Below, piece by piece: positions 6,410-13,299 of a stretch of 20,690 nucleotides of DNA. Made by a program: the position numbers and the translations under genes. Source of the stretch: DASSHC01 sp035693105 (lineage in GTDB: Bacteria; Chloroflexota; Chloroflexia; Thermomicrobiales; Thermomicrobiaceae); contig DASSHC010000394.1 of assembly GCA_035693105.1 (NCBI GenBank), positions 1-20,690 on the forward strand, in the 5' to 3' direction. Positions within the stretch are counted from its first letter, which is position 1. The number at the start of each line of letters is the position of its first letter. A model generated the notes under the pieces. That model was not told where the DNA came from and ran no database searches. It saw only the letters and a list, made by a program, of their open reading frames with translations.

Positions 6410-9400
6410 GTGAAGAGCGCAACCCGCGCGTCAATGCTATACTCGCTTCCCTACACGCCGCTGCAGCGAAAACTGAGGGTGACATTGGGGGAGCCAGTCA
6501 CCGGGGGCGTTTCGATCGTCGGGCGTGAGCAGGAGCAAGACCTGCTGCGGCAGCACCTCGTGCAGGCGCTGCACGGCCAGGGCAGTCTGATCCTGGTCAG
6601 CGGCGAAGCCGGCATCGGCAAGACGACGCTGGCGGAAGACCTCAGCCGCCAAGCGCAAGCGGACGGCGCGCTCGTCCTCTGGGGCCACGCCTTCGACCTC
6701 AGCGTCACCCCGCCCTACGGCCCCTGGCTGGAGATCCTGCGCCGCTATCGCACGGTGGCCGGCGGCCTCCCAGCCGTGCCGGCCTTCGTCGACAACGCCG
6801 CGGAGCTGGCCAAAGTCGGCTCCCAGGAGACACTCTTCGCCGCCGTCAGCGACTTCTTGGCGGCAGTCGCGGCGCGGCGTCCGCTCGTGCTGGTGCTCGA
6901 CGACCTGCACTGGGCCGATCCCGCCTCCCTCGACTTCCTACGCGTCCTGGCGCGCGACCTACACCACCAGCCCATCCTGCTGCTGGCGACCTACCGCAGC
7001 GACGAGCTGACCCGCCGCCACCCGCTGCATGCCCTCTTGCCGCTCCTCGTGCGTGAGGCGGGCGCCGCGCGGCTGGAGCTACAGCGGTTGACCGAGGGAG
7101 ACCGCCGCGCCCTGATCGACCAGCGCTATCAATTACCGGAAGCAGACGCTTCCCGGCTGGCCGCCTACCTGCGCGCGCACGCCGAGGGGAACCCGCTCTA
7201 TGCCGGCGAGCTGCTGCGAATGCTGGAAGAGAGCCGGGTGTTGGTGCGAACGGAGAACGGCTGGCAACTGGGACAGCTCGGGCAGGTCCACCTTCCACCG
7301 CTCCTGCTGCAGGTGATTGAAGCGCGGTTGGGCCGGCTCGACGAGGTCACGCGCGAGCTGCTCCAGGTCGCCGCGGTCATCGGGCAGGAGGTGCCACTGG
7401 CGCTCTGGCAACAGGTGAGCGAGGCAAGCGACGACATCCTGGCGGCGGCGATCGAGCAGGGGCAAGCGGCCTTCCTCATCGAGGAGGTCGCGGGCGGCGC
7501 CAGCTACCGCTTTCGCCACGCGCTGCTGCGCGAGGCGCTCTATCAGGAGGTGATCGCCCCGCGCCGCCGTCTCTGGCATCGCGCAGTCGCGGAGTCCCTC
7601 GAAGCGACGTCGCTCCCTGATGCGGACGCGGTCGCCTACCACTTCCAACAGGCGGGCGACGAGCGCGCCGCGGACTGGCTGGTGCGAGCAGCGCGCCGAG
7701 CCAAGAGCGGTTTTGCCTTGCGGATCGCCGCGAGCCGCCTCGAAGCCGCTGTCGGCCTGTTGCAACAGCGCGGGGCGAATCCCGGTGAGTATTATCTCCT
7801 CCTCTTCGAAATCGGCATGCTCCAGCGGTATTCCTCGTCACGTCAGGCGCCAGCCTATTTGGCGGAAGCCGCCGCGGCCGCGCGCCAGGCGGGCGATCGA
7901 GCGGTCGCCGCCATCGCCGGGGCCGAACGAGGCTACAATCGCTGGCTGCAGGGCGAAATGCGCGACGGGATGGCCGAGCTGCGGTCGGCACTCGAGGAAT
8001 GCAAACGGATCCTCGCGGAAGATCCAACCGCGTTTGATCGACAGGCTGCCGAATTCGCGCTGGTCGGCGCCGGCGGATCCTTGCAGGACATTCTTGGCAA
8101 TCGTATGGCGGTCCCAGCGGTGATGTTCGGCTTCACCGGTCCGCTCGCCGAGGCGCTCGCCGTCGCGGAATGGTTCTACGACGAGTTCGAGCGCACTGCC
8201 CCGCCGGTACGGCTGAATACTGACCCTATCTGGCGCGAGGGAGTTCCCTACATCCCCGGAAACCTGGGCATTGGTCTCGCGCTCAGTCTGGCGACGCTTG
8301 GGCAGCCCGAGAGGGCCCGGCCCATGTTCGACTATGCAGAGCAGTATTACCTACGCGGGCATATTTACTATTTGGTTATGTCGATACAATTCTCATCGCT
8401 ACTCATGCTGCGTCTCCCGTTTCACGCGGATGACCCGCCACAGCGCCGTCTTGTCGCCTCTGCGGCGCGAAGCGCGCTCGCGCGCTCGCGAGGTACCGCG
8501 CCGCAGGGGTTCTCCAGCGACTGGCCCGAGCTGCCGCTGACGCTGCTCGACGGACGCTGGGATACGACACGGGCTCTGGCGCGAGACGTGCGCGGACGAT
8601 CAGGCGCAGTCATTCACGAACAGTTCGGTCAGGCGATTGTCGCCAGCGTGCTCCGCTACCAGGGACAGGCTGCTGACGCCTGGGATCAGATCCGGCGTCT
8701 GCTGCCGGATGGTCCAGACACTGAGCCGGGCGACACCATCCTGCTGGCCGCTCTCATGGCACAGCGCCTCGCCGCCGAGCTGGCCCTCGACGCCGGCGAC
8801 CTCTCGACGTCCCACGCCTGGTTGGAAGCCCACGACCGCTGGCTGGCGTGGTCCGGCGCGCTCCTCGGTCAGGCGGAAGGCGCCCTCCTCTGGGCGCAAT
8901 ACCACCACGCCGCTGGCGACCACACACGCACTCGTCAGCGGGCCGAGCAGGCGCTCGCGCTCGCCTCGGAGCCACGCCAGCCGCTGGCGCTGATCGCCAG
9001 CCACCGCTTTCTGGGCCAGCTCGAGAGGGAGGCGCGCCACTTCGGCGAGAATGAGGAGCACTTGCGGCAGGCGCTGGCGCTCGCCGAAGCGTGTGCCGCG
9101 CCCTTCGAGCGGGCGTTGACGCTGCTGGCGTTGGCGGAACTGCGCGCGGCACAGGGGCAAGCCGGCGACGCCAGGTCGCTGCTGGCCGAGGTGCGCGCGA
9201 TCTGCGAACCGCTGGAGGCCACGCCCTCACTCGATCAGGTGGCAGCGCTGGAGGCGCGGCTCTCGTCGGCGAAGCCCGCCTATCCCGCCGGGCTGACGGC
9301 ACGGGAGGTCGAGGTGCTGGGGCTGGTGGCGCAGGGGCTGACCGACGCCGAGGTGGCTGAAAAGCTCTACCTCTCCCCGCGCACCGTCAGCCAGCACCTG

Positions 9401-9481
9401 CGCAGCGTCTACAACAAGCTCGGCGTCGGCTCCCGCGCCGCCGCCACCCGCTTCGCCGTCGAGCACGGCCTCGTCGAGTAG
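6410..9481 (+). CDS. LAL/MalT-like LuxR-family ATPase transcription regulator
   Basis: A large regulator of 1023 residues from the longest start. An AAA_16-type ATPase module (about 36-290) shows Walker A GEAGIGKTT (65-73), Walker B LVLVLDDLHWAD (159-170) and a sensor-like LLLATYRS. The middle, about 400-950, is an Ala/Leu-rich helical array resembling TPR repeats, the usual ligand-sensing part. The C-terminal 65 residues are a GerE/LuxR helix-turn-helix (GLTAREVEVLGLVAQGL, then SPRTVSQHLRSVYNKLGVGS). Such proteins bind DNA as ATP-dependent multimers when an inducer is present. The start is unresolved: GTG 6410 lacks a properly spaced ribosome site, ATG 6434 is too far from GGAGGTGA, and the candidate extended -10 at 6435 favours a later start such as TTG 6485, which has GAGG six bases upstream. 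All leave the ATPase domain intact. Two MFS paralogues flank it, which suggests they are targets. Confidence 0.88.
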   Translation: MKSATRASMLYSLPYTPLQRKLRVTLGEPVTGGVSIVGREQEQDLLRQHLVQALHGQGSLILVSGEAGIGKTTLAEDLSRQAQADGALVLWGHAFDLSVTPPYGPWLEILRRYRTVAGGLPAVPAFVDNAAELAKVGSQETLFAAVSDFLAAVAARRPLVLVLDDLHWADPASLDFLRVLARDLHHQPILLLATYRSDELTRRHPLHALLPLLVREAGAARLELQRLTEGDRRALIDQRYQLPEADASRLAAYLRAHAEGNPLYAGELLRMLEESRVLVRTENGWQLGQLGQVHLPPLLLQVIEARLGRLDEVTRELLQVAAVIGQEVPLALWQQVSEASDDILAAAIEQGQAAFLIEEVAGGASYRFRHALLREALYQEVIAPRRRLWHRAVAESLEATSLPDADAVAYHFQQAGDERAADWLVRAARRAKSGFALRIAASRLEAAVGLLQQRGANPGEYYLLLFEIGMLQRYSSSRQAPAYLAEAAAAARQAGDRAVAAIAGAERGYNRWLQGEMRDGMAELRSALEECKRILAEDPTAFDRQAAEFALVGAGGSLQDILGNRMAVPAVMFGFTGPLAEALAVAEWFYDEFERTAPPVRLNTDPIWREGVPYIPGNLGIGLALSLATLGQPERARPMFDYAEQYYLRGHIYYLVMSIQFSSLLMLRLPFHADDPPQRRLVASAARSALARSRGTAPQGFSSDWPELPLTLLDGRWDTTRALARDVRGRSGAVIHEQFGQAIVASVLRYQGQAADAWDQIRRLLPDGPDTEPGDTILLAALMAQRLAAELALDAGDLSTSHAWLEAHDRWLAWSGALLGQAEGALLWAQYHHAAGDHTRTRQRAEQALALASEPRQPLALIASHRFLGQLEREARHFGENEEHLRQALALAEACAAPFERALTLLALAELRAAQGQAGDARSLLAEVRAICEPLEATPSLDQVAALEARLSSAKPAYPAGLTAREVEVLGLVAQGLTDAEVAEKLYLSPRTVSQHLRSVYNKLGVGSRAAATRFAVEHGLVE
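6435..6443 (+). promoter_or_regulatory. Candidate extended -10 of the LAL regulator
   Basis: TGCTATACT is a good match to an extended -10 (TGnTATAAT). No clear -35 lies upstream, as is common for extended -10 promoters. It implies transcription starting near 6450, which lies inside the longest reading frame of the regulator and bears on the choice of its start codon. Confidence 0.4.
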
Positions 9482-9495
9482 CTTCTGCCCTCCCT

Positions 9496-9517
9496 GGCTA
9501 CGTAGCGTTACGTAGCC
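9496..9517 (+). terminator. Perfect 9-bp hairpin after the regulator gene
   Basis: GGCTACGTA (9496-9504) and TACGTAGCC (9509-9517) are perfect inverted arms around a four-base loop GCGT, starting 14 bases after the regulator's stop codon. Position suggests a terminator, but no U tract follows. The symmetric TACGTA repeats would equally suit a dimeric DNA-binding protein. Confidence 0.45.
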
Positions 9518-9540
9518 TCCCCGCCCACCGGCTCCCACTA

Positions 9541-9567
9541 CGATTGCGTAATCCCCTCGATGTGCGT
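9541..9567 (+). promoter_or_regulatory. Shared upstream motif, copy 2
   Basis: Second copy of the 27-base stretch described at 4861-4887, with 19 identities, including the leading CGATTGCGTA and GATGT at a fixed offset. It lies 63 bases upstream of the small-protein gene that precedes the second MFS transporter. A -10-like TCTAAT occurs at 9588-9593, but the spacing to TTGCGT (9544) is too long for a standard promoter, which favours an operator or activator site over a -35 element. Confidence 0.45.
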
Positions 9568-9629
9568 CGCGGCCACGGCTCCTATCCTCTAATCATCGAA
9601 CCCGACCAACCAGCTGAAGGGAGCACGTG

Positions 9630-9839
9630 ATGTTCGACCTGACCGACCTGAACCTCCGCTACCGCGCCCATGCTGAGCGAGTGGAGCGCGCCAACTGCTT
9701 CCCAGTTCATGGTCCGGATGAGCTGCGGGGTGTGGGAAGCCCGCGCGTCGTCGCCGCCGGCCTGCTGCTGCGGCTCTCCGCCTGGCTGGCGCCCGAGCAG
9801 GCGCGGCGCGTGGATCGGGCAGAGGGCGCGCCGGCCTGA
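9630..9839 (+). CDS. Small protein of unknown function
   Basis: Encodes 69 residues beginning MFDLTDLNLRYRAHAERVER. The ribosome site AAGGGAG (9617-9623) is six bases from the ATG at 9630, a good arrangement; the GTG directly before it at 9627 is less likely. The N-terminal half is charged and probably helical. Residues about 40-55 (RVVAAGLLLRLSAWLA) form an amphipathic or weakly hydrophobic helix, followed by a charged tail. There is no signal peptide. The MFS gene starts 40 bases downstream, so the two are probably co-transcribed. I do not recognise a family. Membrane-peripheral association with the transporter is conceivable but only an inference. The clean initiation site and operon position argue that it is real. 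Confidence 0.6.
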   Translation: MFDLTDLNLRYRAHAERVERANCFPVHGPDELRGVGSPRVVAAGLLLRLSAWLAPEQARRVDRAEGAPA

Positions 9840-9879
9840 GGCGCGTGCCGGGATACCCGTTGGGAAGGACGTGGGGAAC

Positions 9880-11091
9880 ATGGGCGGCTACACACGGCGC
9901 GAGCAACTGATCATCCTGGCGCTCTCACTCGGCACCTTCACCGGGGTGCTGAACGTCTATCTGCTGACACCCTTCCTGAAGCTGGTCGCCGCCGAGTTTC
10001 ACATCTCGCAGTCGGCGGCCGGCCAGCTGGCGACGGTCTATGCCCTGGTCGCCGGCATGACCGGGCTGTTGACCGCGCCGCTGATGGATCGTTACCAGCG
10101 GAAAGTGCTCTTGCAGCTCGGCCTGCTGGTCGTCGCCCTCGGCACGGCCCTCTCCGCGCTCGCCTGGTCATTCCCGCTGATGCTGGCGGCGCGCTCCCTG
10201 GCCGGCTTCGGCGCCGCGTTCAGCGGCGGCTGCCTCTTCGCGGCCGCCAGCGATGCCTTCCCCGACCTGAACAAGCGCAACAGCTGCATCGGCATCCTCC
10301 TCTCGGCCACCGGCATCGCCGCCGTGGTCGGCATCCCGATCCTGACCCAGCTCGAGGCGCTGACCTCCTGGCGATGGGCGGCGGCCTCGCTCCTCGTGCC
10401 GCTCGCGGTGGTGGTGGCCGGCGCCTCCGTCCTGCCGGATCGCGAGCTGGGCGCCCGGCCGTCGCTGCTGGCCGACTACCTGGCCCGCTACCGGCTCGTG
10501 CTGCGCCACCGTGAGACCAGCTACCTGCTGCTGGCCAATCTCATCCGCAGCATCGTCTGGACCGCGCCGCTGGTCTACAGCGTGGCGATCTGGGTCGGTC
10601 TCTTCCACGTCTCGCTGCGCGGCTACAGCTGGATCTTTCTCGTGGCCGGCGTCACCTATTTCGCCGGCAGCAACCTGGCGCCGGCCACCGTGCGCCGCAT
10701 TGGGCCAGGCGGGGTCTTCGTCGCCGGCTCCGTCATCCAGTTCGCGGCCGCGCTCGCCTTCGGGCTGGCGACCAGCAACCTGGCCGCTGCCATCCTCCTC
10801 GTTTGCGGCCTCATTTTCTTCGCCGGTGCGTTCGTCTCGGTGGCGCTGAACATCCTCTTGCAGAGCAGCCTGCCGGAGATACGCGGCGCGGTCCTCAGCC
10901 TCTCCAACACCGCCGGGCAGGCCGGCGCCGCGCTGGGCGGCATCCTCGGCGGCGTCATCCTGGCGAGCCTCTCGGCTGGCGCGCTGATCCCGGTGATCAG
11001 CCTGCTGACCCCGCTCGCCCTGGCCGCCGTCTGGCTGAGCGCGCGCGGTTTCCAGCCCGCGCCGCTGGTCGAAACCGCCGCGGGAGACTAG
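9880..11091 (+). CDS. MFS transporter (DHA1-like), copy 2
   Basis: A 403-residue, 12-segment transporter. Membrane segments begin at about residue 9 (QLIILALSLGTF). The motif-A-like loop is APLMDRYQRKVLL (66-78), followed by LSALAWSF, the Gly-rich LAGFGAAFSGG and TSWRWAAASLL. It is paralogous to the transporter at 4984. Its probable activity is proton-coupled export of a small molecule; the substrate is unknown. The start at 9880 (ATG, MGGYTRREQL) was chosen because it opens directly before the first membrane segment and has a purine-rich GGAAGGA at 9863-9869. The same frame is open back to 9670, but that part overlaps the small-protein gene in another frame and has shadow composition. Probably in one transcript with the small gene upstream. 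Confidence 0.88.
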   Translation: MGGYTRREQLIILALSLGTFTGVLNVYLLTPFLKLVAAEFHISQSAAGQLATVYALVAGMTGLLTAPLMDRYQRKVLLQLGLLVVALGTALSALAWSFPLMLAARSLAGFGAAFSGGCLFAAASDAFPDLNKRNSCIGILLSATGIAAVVGIPILTQLEALTSWRWAAASLLVPLAVVVAGASVLPDRELGARPSLLADYLARYRLVLRHRETSYLLLANLIRSIVWTAPLVYSVAIWVGLFHVSLRGYSWIFLVAGVTYFAGSNLAPATVRRIGPGGVFVAGSVIQFAAALAFGLATSNLAAAILLVCGLIFFAGAFVSVALNILLQSSLPEIRGAVLSLSNTAGQAGAALGGILGGVILASLSAGALIPVISLLTPLALAAVWLSARGFQPAPLVETAAGD

Positions 11092-11215
11092 ACAACGGGC
11101 GCCACGTGCGCGAAAATGACTGTCAAGCGATTCCCAAAGGATGAAGTCGACGCGTCATTGGACGGCGAACCGGGAGGGTCTTCCGCCGACGTGACGCCCG
11201 CGGAGGAGGTGGGCC

Positions 11216-12103
11216 ATGATTCTGGTCGTCGGTGCCACCGGACAACTGGGCGGCGAGATCGCCCAGCGCCTGCTCCAACGCGGTGACGCGGTGCGCATGC
11301 TGGTGCGCCCCGGCTCCAACTACCAGCCGCTGGCCGCGCTCGGCGCCGAGCCGGTCTTCGGCGACCTGAAGGATTCCGCCTCGCTCGGCCCGGCGCTGGA
11401 CGGCGTGGACACCGTGGTCACGACCGCCAACTCGGCGCAGCGCCTGCCGCCCGACACGATCGAGGCAGTCGACCTGCACGGCAACGCTAGCCTGGTCGAC
11501 GCCGCCCGCGCGGCCGGGGTGGGCCAGTTCGTCTTCATCTCCGCGCTGGGCGCCGACCCCATCAGCCCGTCGCCCTTCCTGCAGGCCAAGGCGCGCACCG
11601 AGGAGCGCCTGCGCGCTGGCGGTATGCCCTACACCATCCTGGAGCCGACCATCTATATGGAGGTCTGGGCGCCGATGATCGTTGGGCAGGCGGTGGCCCA
11701 GCAGCGACCGGTGATCCTGGTCGCGGGCGGGCAGCGGCACCACTCCTGGGTCTCGCGCTCCGACGTGGCGGCGCTGACGCTGGCCACCATCGGCAACCCC
11801 AGGGCGCTCGATCAGACGATCCTGGTCGGCGGTCCAGAGCCGCTCTCCTGGCGCGACATCATCGCCACCTACGAGCGGGTGCTCGGGCGCACGATCCCGG
11901 TCGAGAGCGTGACGCTGGGCGAGCCGGTGCCCGGCCTGCCGCGGCCGATCGTCGAGCTGCTCAGCGCGCTGGAGACGTTCGATGCGCCCCTCGACATGCG
12001 GGAGACGCAGGCCGCCTACGACCTGCCGCTGACCTCGCTGGAGTCGGTCGTCCGCCGCATGGCCAACGCGCCGGAGGTGGACGCGACGCCGGGGCGCGGG
12101 TAA
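11216..12103 (+). CDS. NmrA-like NAD(P)-binding protein (atypical SDR)
   Basis: A 295-residue Rossmann-fold protein. The dinucleotide-binding loop is VVGATGQLG (4-12), and the second strand ends LVRPGS, which tends to favour NADP. GD(49-50)LKD and VFISALGAD follow as in NmrA/SDR-a5 proteins. The Tyr-x3-Lys active site of classical SDRs is not evident, as usual in this branch. Members are NAD(P)H-sensing regulators, quinone reductases or isomerase-like enzymes; which applies here cannot be told. The C-terminal half (PEPLSWRDIIATYERVLG) is the usual substrate or partner domain. The start at 11216 is supported by GGAGGAGGT five bases upstream. The gap of 124 bases from the MFS stop suggests possible but not certain co-transcription. 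Confidence 0.85.
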   Translation: MILVVGATGQLGGEIAQRLLQRGDAVRMLVRPGSNYQPLAALGAEPVFGDLKDSASLGPALDGVDTVVTTANSAQRLPPDTIEAVDLHGNASLVDAARAAGVGQFVFISALGADPISPSPFLQAKARTEERLRAGGMPYTILEPTIYMEVWAPMIVGQAVAQQRPVILVAGGQRHHSWVSRSDVAALTLATIGNPRALDQTILVGGPEPLSWRDIIATYERVLGRTIPVESVTLGEPVPGLPRPIVELLSALETFDAPLDMRETQAAYDLPLTSLESVVRRMANAPEVDATPGRG

Positions 12104-12197
12104 GCACCGGGCGCGCGGCGGCGGGAACGATTGGTGCGAGAATGCGGCAGACGAGTCGCGAGCCGCGCGTGGCGGCTGCTCGGACCAGGGAGCCGAC

Positions 12198-12638
12198 ATG
12201 TACGCCGGGATCACCATCCTGCTGCTGCAGCCCGACCGGGTGGACGAGGCGATCGACTTTCTGACGCGCCTGGGCGACGAGCTGATCATCCCCTTCGCGC
12301 GGCAGTTGCCGGGCTACCGCGGCCATCTGGGGCTGGCCGACCGCGAGGCCGCGCGCTTCACCGCCATCTTCTTCTACCAGACCCGGGCCCAGGCGGGCCA
12401 GATGGACCCCAGCGGCCGCCTCTGGCGCCACATGCTGGAGCAGCTTACCCCGGAGCAGGCGGGGCGCCTGCGCGACCTGCTGGCCGCCCCGCCCGAGCGC
12501 GGCATCGCCGTGGTCGTCAGCCCCAGCCTCGCCGCGCTCGCACCTGACCGCGTGGGGGAGGCGCTGCCCATCGACAACGCCGGGTGGCGCGTGGAACACG
12601 GATCCCTCGACTGCGCGCGGGATGACCGGGGGAGCTAA
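12198..12638 (+). CDS. Small unknown protein with repeat-derived C-terminus
   Basis: Encodes 146 residues starting MYAGITILLLQPDRVDEAID, with the ribosome site AGGGAG seven bases ahead. The alternation of a hydrophobic strand (YAGITILLLQ), a helix (DEAIDFLTRLGDELIIPFARQ), YRGHLGLAD and RFTAIFFYQT recalls dimeric alpha/beta-barrel (ABM-like) proteins. That fold is suggested by pattern only and no function follows. The last 17 residues (after about residue 129, WRVEHGSLDCARDDRGS) are translated from the palindromic repeat starting at 12584, so the original C-terminus has probably been replaced. The stop TAA at 12636 lies inside the repeat. It follows the NmrA-like gene by 94 bases on the same strand. 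Confidence 0.65.
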   Translation: MYAGITILLLQPDRVDEAIDFLTRLGDELIIPFARQLPGYRGHLGLADREAARFTAIFFYQTRAQAGQMDPSGRLWRHMLEQLTPEQAGRLRDLLAAPPERGIAVVVSPSLAALAPDRVGEALPIDNAGWRVEHGSLDCARDDRGS

Positions 12639-12716
12639 GGGCTGACGACAATGGCTTGTCCCTGTCGTCCGCCCCGAATTAACCCTGTCATCCCGACCGC
12701 AGTGGAGAGATCCGCC
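12584..12716. repeat. Second full unit of the dispersed palindromic repeat
   Basis: The left arm (12584-12630) matches the left arm of the unit at 689-831, including the outer GTGGCGCGTGG (10 of 11 bases) and the shared GGATCCCTCGACTGCG. The right arm (12683-12716) is its imperfect inverse and matches 786-818. An inner hairpin GACGACA (12644-12650) / TGTCGTC (12663-12669) is perfect. Arm spacing (52 bases) is nearly the same as in the first unit (53). The left arm overlaps the end of the gene at 12198. Confidence 0.75.
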
Positions 12717-12946
12717 TTGCCCTACGCTCCATCGTCGTCATTCGCCACCACCTCCCGCCTCCGCGGAGCTCGAACGGAGCCGTCCGGAGAGGGGCTGGGA
12801 GTGCCATCGGTTGAGGGGTGGCGCGCGCCGGAGCACCAAGCGGTCTTGGCAGGGATGCTGCGAAGCGGAGGGCCGGAAGGACGTGTTGCGGGTGGACAGC
12901 ATCTGGTACACTGCATTGAAGTGAAGGCACTCGGAAGGATCCCACT
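12639..12946. other. Intergenic region before the cold-shock gene
   Basis: This 308-base stretch holds the right half of the palindromic repeat (to 12716), then about 165 bases in which I see nothing recognisable, then the candidate promoter at 12886-12912 and the ribosome site of the cold-shock gene. Frames reading across it (for example 12651-13211) are shadows. Confidence 0.6.
12886..12912 (+). promoter_or_regulatory. Candidate promoter of the cold-shock gene
   Basis: An extended -10 TGGTACACT (12904-12912) is preceded by TTGCGG (12886-12891) at a 15-base spacing, slightly short. Transcription would start near 12919, giving a leader of only about 28 bases, too short for the long structured cold-responsive leader seen in E. 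coli cspA. Confidence 0.45.
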
Positions 12947-13162
12947 GTGGCACAGGGTACGATCAAAACCATTCGTGACGACAAGGGCTTCGGCTTCATC
13001 GCCCCGAATGACGGCAGCCAGGACATCTTCTTCCACAGCAGCGCCGTCGAGGACGGCACGTTCGATGAACTGCGGGAGGGTCAGCAGGTCGAGTACACGC
13101 CCGGCCCGGATCCGCGCAACCCCAGCCGCACGCGCGCGCAGGAGGTTCGCCCTCTCTCGTAA
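12947..13162 (+). CDS. csp: Cold-shock domain protein
   Basis: A 71-residue single cold-shock domain, the normal family length. RNP1 is KGFGFI (13-18) and RNP2 DIFFH (26-30), the two strands that stack on single-stranded RNA or DNA. The usual Trp-Phe of the first strand (KWFN) is replaced by Thr-Ile (GTIKTIRDDKG), removing one aromatic contact. Such proteins act as cytoplasmic nucleic-acid chaperones; whether this one is cold-induced is unknown. The start is GTG at 12947 with GGAAGGA seven bases upstream. It is monocistronic, with a promoter candidate at 12886 and a strong terminator at 13245. Confidence 0.95.
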   Translation: MAQGTIKTIRDDKGFGFIAPNDGSQDIFFHSSAVEDGTFDELREGQQVEYTPGPDPRNPSRTRAQEVRPLS

Positions 13163-13244
13163 CACCGCGCGAACCCTGACCCCTGACGCGCCCGGCGCGC
13201 GTCGACGATAACCTCGATAACCAACCACTCGCACCTTCACGAAG

Positions 13245-13272
13245 AGGCCCACCACAACTGTGTGGTGGGCCT
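13245..13272. terminator. Bidirectional intrinsic terminator
   Basis: Perfect 12-base arms AGGCCCACCACA (13245-13256) and TGTGGTGGGCCT (13261-13272) surround the loop ACTG. On the plus strand the stem is followed by TCTGTCTT; on the minus strand by CTTCGTG. It lies between the convergent ends of the cold-shock gene (13162) and nuoN (13300), so it probably ends both transcripts. Confidence 0.85.
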
Positions 13273-13299
13273 TCTGTCTTGGCGGGATCGGATCGAACG

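Noticed and set aside
9670..9879. Upstream extension of the second MFS frame
   Set aside because: It overlaps the small-protein gene in another frame and has Pro/Arg/Cys-rich shadow composition; the membrane protein begins at 9880.
12651..13211. 186-codon frame overlapping the cold-shock gene
   Set aside because: The cold-shock gene has RNP motifs, a ribosome site and a terminator; the overlapping frame is shadow plus repeat.
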